Part shown: one piece after another, positions 7,614-16,217 of the stretch
Position numbering within the stretch: position 1 is the first letter of the stretch
How the letters are laid out: each line of letters starts with the position of its first letter
Assembly (NCBI GenBank): GCA_946621465.1
Contig: CAMOOO010000013.1
Location: 1-32,371, forward strand
From: an uncultured Clostridia bacterium
GTDB taxonomy: Bacteria; Bacillota; Clostridia; Christensenellales; DTU072
Direction of reading: 5' to 3'
DNA length: 32,371 nucleotides
Translations under genes and position numbers: made by a program
Notes under the pieces: generated by a model
Told to the model about the DNA's origin: nothing
The model's database searches: none
The model's input: the letters and a program-made list of their open reading frames with translations, nothing else

Positions 7614-8891
7614 TTATGCCAGGACCGCGTATTTTTCGTCGTTCAGGTACAAAATATTCTCTTCGGGCAGGACGCCGATGTACAAAAAGTCCGCGCATTC
7701 GCCGGTAAGAAGAACGGACGCCGCGGAGAAAGTCAGTTTATTGCCCTGTTCAACGGAAGGGACAAAATAGATTTCCGTCGGCTCGGAATACCCCTCTATG
7801 CCGCCGGATACGTTGCATTGAGAACCGGTGCCGTAGGAGAGGAGTATACCGGAAGAAAAGGAGAGATAACGCGCGTTGATCCCGTCGTCGCCGTCGTGGA
7901 TGACAATGGTGGATTCGGCGCAGCGGACAACGCCGTTTACGGCGTTCGGAGCGGAACCCAAGGAGACAATGCCGTCCCCGGTGACATCCACGTTTACGGC
8001 GGAGTTTTCGATAGATACGATATCTTCGCCGTTTATGCCGTCCCCCCAACCGCCGATGGTAAGAGTGCTGCCTTTAATAAACACTTTCTTGCCCGTAATC
8101 GTGCCGCAGACAGCGGAAGAACCATCTATAATAACGCGATTTGAACGGATGCTTTTCGTCCCGTCGGGGCAGGTTAAAGCGGAACGGCAAAGATAAACGA
8201 AATCCTCGCTATAGAGTGCCGAATCTACGCTTTTGGTTACCGTAACGGTCGCATCTATTATTTTTAACGCGCCCACGGCAAAAGCGGAAGAGTAGTTTGC
8301 GGACAGTTCCAGACTGCCTTCGCCGGTTATAACCAGCGTCTGTAAATAGGTGATGATACCTTTTTTATCTTCGTTCAGATTGGCGCGGCCGTTGCCGTCG
8401 GACAGGCGGCTAGCAGAGCCGCCGACAAGGGTGATGTATTTTTTCCCGTTGCCATGAAATTCTACGGCAGGCATATCGCTGCAGTGGATGGAGGCGTTGT
8501 CCAAAACGACGTTGACCGGGTCGTCGGAGGACACCCATATCTGCCCGTCCGTCAGTGTCCCGGAGAAGCGGAAACTTCCGCCCGTCGTTATCATGATAAT
8601 GTTGCCGTTTATAAAAACGCCGTTATCGACAAGACAGTCCGAAATCACCGAGGCGTTGTCGGCGAGGCTGATGACCGCCATTGTTTGCAAGTTGCTGGCA
8701 TCGTCCTGTTCTTCCGTCGGGAGATCGGAAGAAAGGTCGGTTACGGCGCCCCCCAGATCGGCGTCCGTCGTCTTTTTGTATTTTCTCGATTGCAAGACAA
8801 TAAGGGACGGTTCCTCGGGCGTTTTTTCCATACAGCCGAAGAAACAAAAAAACAGTATAAGTAGCAGGGGCAAAAGGAATATCTTTTTCAT
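7614..8891 (-). CDS. Carbohydrate-binding lipoprotein, Cthe_2159/DUF4353-like
   Basis: This surface lipoprotein of 425 residues has a short basic N-terminus, a hydrophobic core and the lipobox FFGC (Cys20). After a Pro/Glu/Asp-rich linker the protein is made of short repeating beta strands (for example ISDCLVDNGVFINGN, GQIWVSSDDPVNVVLDNASI, LVITGEGSLELSANYSSAF, DGINGEDIVSIENSAV). This pattern matches the right-handed beta-helix family of Clostridium thermocellum Cthe_2159, which binds acidic plant polysaccharides such as polygalacturonate. The ligand here is inferred from the family. It starts 4 nt after the Nudix gene and is probably cotranscribed with it, despite a weak ribosome binding site. 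Confidence 0.75.
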   Translation of the reverse strand: MKKIFLLPLLLILFFCFFGCMEKTPEEPSLIVLQSRKYKKTTDADLGGAVTDLSSDLPTEEQDDASNLQTMAVISLADNASVISDCLVDNGVFINGNIIMITTGGSFRFSGTLTDGQIWVSSDDPVNVVLDNASIHCSDMPAVEFHGNGKKYITLVGGSASRLSDGNGRANLNEDKKGIITYLQTLVITGEGSLELSANYSSAFAVGALKIIDATVTVTKSVDSALYSEDFVYLCRSALTCPDGTKSIRSNRVIIDGSSAVCGTITGKKVFIKGSTLTIGGWGDGINGEDIVSIENSAVNVDVTGDGIVSLGSAPNAVNGVVRCAESTIVIHDGDDGINARYLSFSSGILLSYGTGSQCNVSGGIEGYSEPTEIYFVPSVEQGNKLTFSAASVLLTGECADFLYIGVLPEENILYLNDEKYAVLA

Positions 8892-8895
8892 GGCG

Positions 8896-9816
8896 TTATA
8901 AATTTTTCATCCTCGCGTATTTTAAGATCGCCGTTATGGTTTTGGAGTCTTCGATCGTCCCGTCCAGGCACATTTCGACAGCTTTCTTTATGGGAACACG
9001 CAGGACGTTCAGGAATTCGTCCTCGTCCAGACGTTGCTCCCCGAAGGTGGGGTTCTCGGCAAGATACAGGGCGATTACTTCGTCGCTGTAACCGATGGCG
9101 GGAATCATATTGCCTAAGGGCGTAAACGTCGCGTCGGTGACGCCCAATTCCTCTAAAAGTTCCCTCTTTGCCGTGTCTAAAAAGTCCTCGGAAAAGCTGT
9201 CTCTCTTGCCGGCCGGGATCTCCATGGTGACTCTGCCGACAGAGTAGCGGAATTGACGGCACAGATAGGTGTATTCTCCGTCCACGACCAGCACGCCCGC
9301 CGCCCCCTTGTGGTGGATGACTTCGCGGAAAGAGGTGCCGCCGCCGGGCAAAAGAACGGTGTCTTTGGTAACGTGCAGAACGTACCCGTCGAATATCTCC
9401 TGCGAGGAGAGTTTTTTCTCGGTCAGGTCGCCGAAAAGCACCTTTATTTTTTCTACGATAGGCGCGTCCGCCGGCGCCCACTCGTCGCTATTCAGTTCGT
9501 TTACCGGTATCCAGCAAAACGCTTCGTGTTCCTTTCTTATCGGTTCTTCGTCCGTACTTACCAAAAAGGTGTGCAAACGGATGGCAAAATCGGGATAGGT
9601 GTGTTCCACCGTCATAAAGGGTCTGTCGATGGTCACGGTCACTCCGATTTCCTCCCGGCATTCTCTTAATAGCGTTTCTTCTATTTTTTCGCCCGGTTCC
9701 TGCTTTCCGCCGACGAATTCATATTTATGTGCGACGTACGGGTACTTACTTTCCCCCCGTTTTGCGGCAAAGACCTTTCCCTTTTTTATTATTATCGCGC
9801 CGGATACTTCCCACAT
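8896..9816 (-). CDS. Double-Nudix hydrolase (MutT-like domain fused to ADP-ribose pyrophosphatase-like domain)
   Basis: Two Nudix domains are joined in one 306-residue protein. The N-terminal one resembles MutT/CTP pyrophosphohydrolases, with a canonical box running from GGKQEPGEKIEET to REEIGV (about residues 36-60). The second resembles ADP-ribose pyrophosphatase (EIPAGKRDSFSEDF then AKRELLEELGV). Its box has six residues, not five, between the Gly and the first Glu, while the REXXEE core is intact. The start is the ATG at 9816, with GGAGG 5 nt upstream; an upstream GTG lies within that ribosome binding site. It sits between a DNA glycosylase and a lipoprotein. Nucleotide-pool sanitation is the inferred role. 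Confidence 0.85.
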   Translation of the reverse strand: MWEVSGAIIIKKGKVFAAKRGESKYPYVAHKYEFVGGKQEPGEKIEETLLRECREEIGVTVTIDRPFMTVEHTYPDFAIRLHTFLVSTDEEPIRKEHEAFCWIPVNELNSDEWAPADAPIVEKIKVLFGDLTEKKLSSQEIFDGYVLHVTKDTVLLPGGGTSFREVIHHKGAAGVLVVDGEYTYLCRQFRYSVGRVTMEIPAGKRDSFSEDFLDTAKRELLEELGVTDATFTPLGNMIPAIGYSDEVIALYLAENPTFGEQRLDEDEFLNVLRVPIKKAVEMCLDGTIEDSKTITAILKYARMKNL

Positions 9817-9832
9817 AAGTCCCTCCACTTGT

Positions 9833-10306
9833 TCACTGTAAATAGGATGTGATGATTTTATATTTTTCCGTCAATTTCTCCACCGAAAGAGCGCAATTTG
9901 CCGGCGAAGGCGACGGGAGGGGAACGCTGTCGTTCCCGGTGAATTTTTTATAAAGCGTCGTAGCCGTTTTCCCGGTGGTAAATACCTGTCGGATGGGGGC
10001 GACGGAAAAAATGACGGAAAAGTCGTTGGCGACGGCGTTTTTTATGGTGTTATCCCCTGCGCCTACGATATCGCAACTGGCAATAACGTCCCATAGCGCG
10101 ATGTTTTTTGCGTAAAGAAGCGCCTTTTTTTCTTCTACCGTCTTCGGACACGGCACTCCCAAAACGGCGGAAAGCACCGTCCAAAATCTATTTTGCGGAT
10201 GCCCGTAATAAAAGCCGATTTCCCTTGATTTCGGCGAGGGAAAGGACCCCAGAATGAGGACTTTTGAGCGTTCGTCGTAAATGGGAGGGATTTGATGTTC
10301 TGTCAC
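9833..10306 (-). CDS. Uracil/hypoxanthine-DNA glycosylase-like protein (Mug-related)
   Basis: This belongs to the uracil-DNA glycosylase superfamily and is predicted to remove deaminated bases such as hypoxanthine or uracil from DNA. Family blocks are KVLILGSFPSPKSREIGFYYGHPQNRFW near the N-terminus, ALWDVIASCDIVGAGDNTI, and LPSPSPAN near the C-terminus. I place the start at a GTG (10306), giving 157 residues, because homology begins there. Upstream codons in the same frame overlap the divergent tmk gene and look non-coding. There is no ribosome binding site, and the GTG lies 7 nt past a good -10 box, so the mRNA may be leaderless. Confidence 0.82.
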   Translation of the reverse strand: MTEHQIPPIYDERSKVLILGSFPSPKSREIGFYYGHPQNRFWTVLSAVLGVPCPKTVEEKKALLYAKNIALWDVIASCDIVGAGDNTIKNAVANDFSVIFSVAPIRQVFTTGKTATTLYKKFTGNDSVPLPSPSPANCALSVEKLTEKYKIITSYLQ

Positions 10307-10313
10307 AAAAATT

Positions 10314-10342
10314 ATGATAGTGCCAATTTTCAGCTTTGTCAA
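10314..10342 (-). promoter_or_regulatory. Promoter of the glycosylase gene, adjacent to its start codon
   Basis: On the minus strand a perfect -35 TTGACA (10337-10342), a 17-bp spacer and -10 TATCAT (10314-10319) are seen. The predicted transcription start falls at or within 1-2 nt of the GTG start codon. Confidence 0.72.
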
Positions 10343-10368
10343 CTCTAATATATAAATAAATAAGATGC

Positions 10369-10397
10369 TTGAAAAAAGAACGCAGGTGTGATACAAT
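10369..10397 (+). promoter_or_regulatory. Promoter of tmk-holB-ricT
   Basis: TTGAAA (10369-10374), a 17-bp spacer and TACAAT (10392-10397), with TGA forming an extended -10. The predicted start near 10404 leaves a 14-nt leader containing the GGAG ribosome binding site of tmk. Confidence 0.7.
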
Positions 10398-10417
10398 GGA
10401 CTTTGGAGAAATGAACT

Positions 10418-11032
10418 ATGAAAGGTTTTATCGTCTTTGAAGGATGCGAAGGGGTGGGCAAAAGCACCCAACTTCGATTTTTGGAAGAATATCTGAAAGA
10501 AAGCGGACAGGAAGCGGTTTTCACCCGTGAACCGGGCGGAACGCCCCTTGCCGAAGAAATAAGGCAACTTATTTTGACCAAACAAATGAGCGCGGAAACG
10601 GAAGCGGCCCTTTTTGCCGCGGCGCGGTGCGACCATATCGACAACCTTATTCTGCCGGCTTTACGCGAAGGCAAGATCGTCGTATGCGACAGGTACATCG
10701 ACAGTTCGCTGGCGTACCAGGCGTACGCTCGGGGACTAGGGGAAGACTTCGTCTGTAAAATGAACGAGTACGCCCTCAAAAATTGTATGCCGGAGGCGGT
10801 AGTGTTTTTGGACATGGACCCACTTCATTCCTGGCGCAGACAAAAGGGAAAAGTGGTGGAGAACGACCGCATAGAAAAAGAAGCGGACGAGTTCCATCTC
10901 GCCGTCTATAAAGGGTATAAGGCGCTCGCCGAAAAGAACGAACGGTTCCTTTGTATTCAAACGGACGTGGACAAAAACGTCACGGCAGGGCGCATTATCG
11001 AAGCGTTGAAAAAGAGAGGGATCATCTCGTGA
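10418..11032 (+). CDS. tmk: Thymidylate kinase
   Basis: It phosphorylates dTMP to dTDP. It has the P-loop GCEGVGKST (residues 9-17), the DRX-type dTMP site seen here as TREPGGTPLAEEIRQLIL, the lid region AETEAALFAAARCDHID, and VVCDRYIDSSLAYQAYARGL. The length of 204 residues is normal. The start has GGAG 8-9 nt upstream. It leads a tmk-holB-ricT cluster like the tmk-yaaQ-yaaR-holB-yaaT region of Bacillus, without yaaQ and yaaR. Its stop overlaps the GTG of holB. Confidence 0.96.
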   Translation: MKGFIVFEGCEGVGKSTQLRFLEEYLKESGQEAVFTREPGGTPLAEEIRQLILTKQMSAETEAALFAAARCDHIDNLILPALREGKIVVCDRYIDSSLAYQAYARGLGEDFVCKMNEYALKNCMPEAVVFLDMDPLHSWRRQKGKVVENDRIEKEADEFHLAVYKGYKALAEKNERFLCIQTDVDKNVTAGRIIEALKKRGIIS

Positions 11033-11997
11033 ATTTTTCGCTGGTAGAGAAAAACAGAGCTTGGAAACAATTTTATCGCGACGTGCGCGAAGGATTGGGA
11101 CACGCTTATATCTTTTTCAGCGAGGACAAAGAGATGCTGGACGCTACCTTGCACTTTGCCACGCTCGCTTGTTTTTGCCCGGACGTATGTTGCGAATGCG
11201 CTACCTGTCAGAGCGTAGCGGAAGGGAGCCACCCGGACGTAATGAGAGCGACGGGAGACGGGATGAAGGTAAAGGACGACCTGGAACCGCTCTTGGAACA
11301 GGTGGAAATGAAGCCGGTCCGGGCGACGCGAAAGGTGGTTATTATCGAAGACGCCGATAAAATGAACGTCGTTTGCCAGAATAAGCTATTAAAGACGTTT
11401 GAGGAGCCGCCGGAGTATATGACGATGATCCTCGGAGCGTCGTCGGAGAGCGGACTACTGCCCACTATTCGGTCGAGAGGAAAGAAAATATACTTGGAGA
11501 ACGTTGGTTCGGAGGATATTATCGAAGAACTGACCGAGGACGGTACAGACAGAGAGACGGCGGCGGTGGCGGCGGCATATTCCATGGGGAATTTGCATAA
11601 GGCAAGGCAGTTTGCCGAGGGGGGCGATTACCGGGAGCAGTACGAACAGGTCTTTATCATGCTGATGGAGATGAAAAAGTCGTCGCAAATAGCCCAGTAT
11701 GCCCTGAAAGAAAATTTCAGCAAAGAACGGATCGCGCTGACGCTGGACTTTATGGACGTAATTCTCAGCGACGCGATGAAACTGCTTTTGGAAACGGACG
11801 CGCAACGGTTCACGGTGGGCAGAGAAAGAGAACTGACGCAGGTGGCGGCAGGCTTTACTCCCCAAGGGATCGCTATGGCGCTGGAAGAAATAAATAAAGC
11901 GAGAGAACAACTAAAATTCAACGTCAACGTGGCAAACGTCGCGTGCGGCGTCCTATTCGGAATATTGGAGGCAAGATATAAATGGCGGAAAAAATGA
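11029..11997 (+). CDS. holB: DNA polymerase III clamp-loader subunit delta'
   Basis: This is the delta' subunit of the clamp loader, an AAA+ fold that helps open the sliding clamp. The conserved GHAYIFF start, the zinc-module cysteines in CFCPDVCCECATCQS (residues 48-60), KVVIIEDADKMNVVCQNKLLKTFEEPPE and TIRSRGKK (sensor/arginine-finger region) are present. The P-loop is lost: the segment after HAYIFF reads SEDKEMLDA, with no GKT, so it should not hydrolyse ATP. The start is the GTG at 11029, overlapping the tmk stop (GTGA), with GAGAGGG 8 nt upstream. It has 322 residues and overlaps ricT by 16 nt. Confidence 0.88.
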   Translation: MNFSLVEKNRAWKQFYRDVREGLGHAYIFFSEDKEMLDATLHFATLACFCPDVCCECATCQSVAEGSHPDVMRATGDGMKVKDDLEPLLEQVEMKPVRATRKVVIIEDADKMNVVCQNKLLKTFEEPPEYMTMILGASSESGLLPTIRSRGKKIYLENVGSEDIIEELTEDGTDRETAAVAAAYSMGNLHKARQFAEGGDYREQYEQVFIMLMEMKKSSQIAQYALKENFSKERIALTLDFMDVILSDAMKLLLETDAQRFTVGRERELTQVAAGFTPQGIAMALEEINKAREQLKFNVNVANVACGVLFGILEARYKWRKK

Positions 11998-12842
11998 TAA
12001 TGATCGTCGGCATAAAATTCAGAGATACGGGCAAGACCTACTATTTCTCGCCGAAGGATATAAAATTCAGAGAGGGAGAGGGCGTAATTTGCGAAACGGC
12101 GCGCGGCGTCGAGTATGGAAAGGTATGCCAACCGAACAGAGAGGTGAGCGAGAGCGAAATCGTTTCTCCTCTTAAAGAGGTGCAACGTAAAGCCACGCCC
12201 GAAGATGAAAAGAGACAGGCGGAGAACCTGGAAAAGAGAAAGGATATCATTAAGACGGCGACCCAAAAGGTGGCGGACAGAAATCTGGAGATGAAGATCG
12301 TCGATGCCGAATATACTTTTGACAGGCAAAAAATCATCATTTATTTCACAGCGGCAGGCAGGATCGACTTCCGCGAGCTGGTAAAAGACCTGGCGTCCGC
12401 TTTCCACGTCCGTATTGAACTCAGACAAATTTACGAACGGGATGAAATTAAGCTCCAGGGCGCACTCGCCGCTTGCGGCAGACCGTGCTGTTGCACCACC
12501 TATCTGCATGACTTTGATAAAGTGACCATAAAAATGGCAAAGATACAGGGCCTCAGCCTCAATCCGCAAAAGATATCCGGCTGCTGCGGAAAGCTGATGT
12601 GCTGTCTGAAATACGAAAACGACTACTATCAAAAGACGTATAGCGAAATGCCCAAAGTCGGCTCCATGGCGCGCACGCCGGACGGCGAAGGGCAGGTCAC
12701 GGCAAACGACATTCTCCGTCGTGAAGTCACGGTAAAGATTACTACCGCCGACGGGGGGATAGAGGTAAAGACCTATCCGCTGGACAGGATCATCGCCAAA
12801 GTCAAACAAAACGAAAAAGAAATACCGGACGAAGATAAATAA
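11982..12842 (+). CDS. ricT: PSP1-domain protein RicT (YaaT), stage 0 sporulation and RNA-processing regulator
   Basis: In Bacillus, RicT (YaaT) works with RicA and RicF in a complex that holds Fe-S clusters and steers RNase Y, affecting sporulation, competence and biofilm formation. The 286-residue protein has the PSP1 core (residues 20-180) and the diagnostic cysteines in AACGRPCCCTTYL (Cys165, 169-171) and SGCCGKLMCCLKYE (Cys201-202, 207-208). A coiled-coil-like charged segment spans 70-100. GGAGG lies 9 nt before the ATG. Its place after holB is conserved. RicA and RicF are not encoded in this window. Confidence 0.92.
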   Translation: MAEKMIMIVGIKFRDTGKTYYFSPKDIKFREGEGVICETARGVEYGKVCQPNREVSESEIVSPLKEVQRKATPEDEKRQAENLEKRKDIIKTATQKVADRNLEMKIVDAEYTFDRQKIIIYFTAAGRIDFRELVKDLASAFHVRIELRQIYERDEIKLQGALAACGRPCCCTTYLHDFDKVTIKMAKIQGLSLNPQKISGCCGKLMCCLKYENDYYQKTYSEMPKVGSMARTPDGEGQVTANDILRREVTVKITTADGGIEVKTYPLDRIIAKVKQNEKEIPDEDK

Positions 12843-12874
12843 ACGAGACTATTTTTAGCGTAAGGAGAACAAAA

Positions 12875-14524
12875 ATGATTAAAAGAAACGGAATGTGTCC
12901 GACCTGTTATGCAAAGCTGATATTGCAACCGGAAAACCCAAACAAAAACGTCCCCGTTTTATACAACAACAAACCGTATGATAACGGCATGGCGTTGACG
13001 CCGCCCATGGGCTGGAGCACCTGGAATACCTTTCAAGAAAAGATCGATCAGGAAATGATCCTGCAAATGGCGCAGGTGATGAAAGAAAAAGGTCTGGTCG
13101 CGGCAGGGTACGAATATATGAATATCGACGACTGCTGGGAGGCGAAACACCGTAACATCCGCAACGAGCTGGAGTCGGATGCGGTGACTTTCCCCGACGG
13201 CATCAAAAAGCTCGCCGAGAGGGTCAATGCGTGCGGCATGAAATTGGGTATTTATTCCTCTAACGGGACGTTGACCTGTCAGGACTACCCGGCGACGCTG
13301 GGATTCGAGTACCTCGATGCATACACCTTTGCCAAATGGGGAGTAGAGTATTGGAAACTGGACTACTGCCACCACGTCGAGATCACCAGATACGCGCCGC
13401 TCGTTGCCGGTATCGCCGTCGGAAAGCGCGGTGAGAGGGGCAAAATCTATTCGGCAGGCGAGGGACTGCTGAGCGGCAACGCCAACGTCTTTAAAACCCG
13501 TTTCAAATATCATAACAGCGAAGGGCATATCTTTAACACCCACGTCAGCGGATTGGATAGAGGCTTGGGATCGGTGGAATTTTTCCACGCGGCGGATGAA
13601 GAAGGGGAACACGTCGTTTCCGTCTACATCCACGAGGTCAAAAACTATGAGAAGTTCTTTGTGATCGTTATCAATGACGACATCGCGTACCCGGTACACG
13701 TGCCGGCAGGCATCCGTAAAGACGAGTACGTCTTCCCCATTCCGGTAGAGCTGGTTAAGGGCGTCAACAAAATTAAGATCCTCAACCCCATTCTCAATAG
13801 TTCTACCAGCGATATGTTTCAGTACCAGCACGTCGGAAAATGTATCAAACAGGCGACTGCCGACTACGCAAGGGACAACAACGTGCCGGAGAAAAAGATC
13901 GTCTTTTCTCTTTGCGAATGGGGCAGTGGAAAACCTTACCTTTGGGGCGCAAGTGCCGGTAACCTCTGGAGAACGACGGGAGACATCAGCGCCAACTACG
14001 AGTCCATGCTCAAAATATACGAACACAACGTCACCCTCTATGCCTACGCCTCTCCCGGACACTGGAACGACCCGGATATGTTAGAGGTAGGGGTCGGCGA
14101 TATGAAGTATAACGAAAGCGAATCGCACTTTGCGCTGTGGTGCATGATGGCGGCGCCCCTTATTTTGGGGAACGATATACGTACCATGTCGCCGGAAATT
14201 TGCGCCCTTATCAAGAACGGAGACCTGATTTCCATTAACCAGGATAGACTGGGCAAACAGGCAAAGAGAATCAAACAGGGCGACGTCGACTACCTCGTTA
14301 AACCGCTTACCGGCGGCAAAACGGCGGTGTGCGTCTTCAACAAAACGGAAAAGCAACAGTTCTATAAGATCAAAGAATCGGAACTGATCGCAGAAGAATA
14401 CATAAATTACAAAGCATCCGCTGTGGCGAGAGACGCCATCGCGCAAAAGACCATTCCTTCTGCCATCATATGGAAAGGAAACGTTGCTCCGCGTTCGGTA
14501 AAAGTGTTTATTTTAGGAGTATAA
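12875..14524 (+). CDS. GH27-type alpha-galactosidase-like glycoside hydrolase with inserted domain
   Basis: This is a retaining glycosidase fold that probably releases alpha-linked galactose or a related sugar. GH27 blocks are seen: LTPPMGWSTWNTF (about residue 41), YMNIDDCWE, GMKLGIYSSNGTLTC, the nucleophile in YWKLDYC (Asp163) and the acid/base in WRTTGDIS (Asp370). About 150 residues (roughly 183-335), rich in beta strands, separate the nucleophile from the next barrel block SLCEWGSG; this is far more than usual and looks like an inserted accessory domain. No signal peptide is visible, so it should act inside the cell. An N-terminal CPTC motif precedes the barrel. AAGGAG lies 7 nt before the ATG. 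The phosphosugar mutase follows by 10 nt. Confidence 0.82.
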   Translation: MIKRNGMCPTCYAKLILQPENPNKNVPVLYNNKPYDNGMALTPPMGWSTWNTFQEKIDQEMILQMAQVMKEKGLVAAGYEYMNIDDCWEAKHRNIRNELESDAVTFPDGIKKLAERVNACGMKLGIYSSNGTLTCQDYPATLGFEYLDAYTFAKWGVEYWKLDYCHHVEITRYAPLVAGIAVGKRGERGKIYSAGEGLLSGNANVFKTRFKYHNSEGHIFNTHVSGLDRGLGSVEFFHAADEEGEHVVSVYIHEVKNYEKFFVIVINDDIAYPVHVPAGIRKDEYVFPIPVELVKGVNKIKILNPILNSSTSDMFQYQHVGKCIKQATADYARDNNVPEKKIVFSLCEWGSGKPYLWGASAGNLWRTTGDISANYESMLKIYEHNVTLYAYASPGHWNDPDMLEVGVGDMKYNESESHFALWCMMAAPLILGNDIRTMSPEICALIKNGDLISINQDRLGKQAKRIKQGDVDYLVKPLTGGKTAVCVFNKTEKQQFYKIKESELIAEEYINYKASAVARDAIAQKTIPSAIIWKGNVAPRSVKVFILGV

Positions 14525-14534
14525 GGAGAAAGCT

Positions 14535-16217
14535 ATGACGGCACAAGAAACCTATGAGGTTTGGTTACGAAAGGTAACGGAAGAGGAAAGAGCGGAAATA
14601 GAAGGTATCGGAGAAGAAGAGATAAAAGAACGCTTTTCCATTCCACTTGCTTTCGGTACGGCAGGAATGCGCGGTATCGTGGGGATGGGAACGTACAGGA
14701 TGAACCTGTACACGGTGGCAAGAGCCACTATGGGACTGGCCAAGTTCATTCTCACCCTCGGTGCGCAGGATAGGGGCGTAGTTATCAGCTACGACACCAG
14801 GCGTTTCAGTAAAGAGTTCGCCCGTAAAACGGCGGAAGTACTATCCGCCGCCGGAATAAAAGCCTATTTGTTCGACGCCGTTCATCCGGTGCCGATGTGT
14901 TCGTACGCCGTCCGCAAACTGGGAGCTATCGCCGGCGTAATGATTACGGCGAGCCACAATCCAAAGGAATACAACGGCTACAAAGTTTATGGAGAGGACG
15001 GCGCCCAGATGGGGCCGGAAGACACCGCAAAAGTGGTGGAGTACATAAATAAGGCCGATTATTTCGATATTCCTTCCGACGCGGAAGGAAAGCATATTAC
15101 CGTCATCGGTAAGGACGTGGACGAGGCGTACTATAACGAGATTATGAAACTGTCCCTTTCGCCGGAAGCGGTCAAAGAGCAGGGGAAAAATCTCAAACTC
15201 GTCTACACGCCCATCCACGGATCGGGCTACGTTCCGGTGACGACGATTCTGAAGAAACAGGGTATTAACGTTACATGCGTAGAGGAACAGGCTTTGCCCG
15301 ACACAGAATTCTCCACCGTGCCTATCCCCAACCCGGAGAACCCGGCGGCGCTTGCTATGGGTATAGCCCTGGGCAACAAGATCGGCGCCGACGTCGTGAT
15401 CGGGACCGACCCCGATTGCGACCGTATGGGACTGGCGGTAAGGGACTTTTCCGGTAACTTCCGTTTGCTTAACGGTAACCAGATCGGCGTACTGCTACTC
15501 GACTACATCATTCTCCGTTTGAAAGAGGAAAACGCCATGCCGAAAAATCCTGCCGTGGTAAAGACCATCGTCACCACTTCGCTTGCCGACAGGCTTGCAA
15601 AAAATAACGGCGTGACCGTCTTTAACGTACTGACCGGTTTTAAGTTCATCGGCGAGAAGATTAAGGAGTGGGAAGCAAGCGGCGAATATCAATATATCTT
15701 CGGTTTCGAGGAGAGTTACGGGTCGCTGCGCGGCACGCACGCACGGGATAAGGACGCCGTTGTCGCTTCCATGCTGACGGCGGAAATGGTATGTTATTAT
15801 CAGTCCATCGGAAAGGGACTGTACGGCAGATTGCAGGAGATTTTCGGCGAGTACGGATACTACTGCGAAGAGGTGACCTCTATTGCGTATAAAGGGGTAG
15901 GCGCAATGGCGGAGATGGCGGCGGTAATGAAAGCGTTGCGTCAAAAGACCATTTCTGAGATTGCCGGAGAAAAGGTGGTATCCGTGCAGGACATTTTGTT
16001 AGGAACGGAGACGTTTGCCGATGGCGAAGTCAAAAAAATGACCCTGCCGACTTCCGACGTTCTTAAATATTGCCTGACTGACGAACAGTTCGTTTGCGTT
16101 CGTCCTTCCGGCACCGAACCCAAACTCAAGATCTACGTCCTGTGCTTTGATAAGGACGAGCAAAAAGCCAAAGAAAAAGCCTTGAACTTGCTTGAAGGCA
16201 TGAAAAAGGAGCTTTGA
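14535..16217 (+). CDS. Phosphoglucomutase/phosphomannomutase family protein
   Basis: This alpha-D-phosphohexomutase moves phosphate between C1 and C6 of hexose phosphates, linking sugar catabolism with cell-envelope precursors. All four family motifs are intact: the phosphoserine loop TASHNP (Ser140), the Mg2+ loop TDPDCDRMG (Asp292, 294, 296), the sugar-binding FGFEESYGS and the phosphate-binding RPSGTEPKLKIY. Its 560 residues suit the PgcA-like group. AGGAG precedes the ATG by 6 nt. The gene sits directly after the GH27 gene, consistent with use of the released sugar. The stop shares a base with the next start. Confidence 0.93.
   Translation: MTAQETYEVWLRKVTEEERAEIEGIGEEEIKERFSIPLAFGTAGMRGIVGMGTYRMNLYTVARATMGLAKFILTLGAQDRGVVISYDTRRFSKEFARKTAEVLSAAGIKAYLFDAVHPVPMCSYAVRKLGAIAGVMITASHNPKEYNGYKVYGEDGAQMGPEDTAKVVEYINKADYFDIPSDAEGKHITVIGKDVDEAYYNEIMKLSLSPEAVKEQGKNLKLVYTPIHGSGYVPVTTILKKQGINVTCVEEQALPDTEFSTVPIPNPENPAALAMGIALGNKIGADVVIGTDPDCDRMGLAVRDFSGNFRLLNGNQIGVLLLDYIILRLKEENAMPKNPAVVKTIVTTSLADRLAKNNGVTVFNVLTGFKFIGEKIKEWEASGEYQYIFGFEESYGSLRGTHARDKDAVVASMLTAEMVCYYQSIGKGLYGRLQEIFGEYGYYCEEVTSIAYKGVGAMAEMAAVMKALRQKTISEIAGEKVVSVQDILLGTETFADGEVKKMTLPTSDVLKYCLTDEQFVCVRPSGTEPKLKIYVLCFDKDEQKAKEKALNLLEGMKKEL

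Noticed and set aside
7578..7615. Terminator after the Cthe_2159-like lipoprotein (AAAGAGG/CCTCTTT)
   Set aside because: The loop is 24 nt, the stem is only 7 bp of mixed strength, and it overlaps the hpt promoter; not convincing.
10307..10636. N-terminal extension of about 110 residues on the DNA glycosylase frame
   Set aside because: It overlaps the divergent promoter and the 5' end of tmk, is of low complexity (Phe/Lys/Arg-rich) and has no family match. Homology starts at the GTG at 10306.
11628..12809. Open frame of 393 codons on the minus strand
   Set aside because: It lies opposite holB and ricT, both well supported; no family features.
12959..14062. Open frame of 367 codons on the minus strand
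   Set aside because: It lies opposite the GH27 gene, which carries catalytic motifs; a shadow frame.
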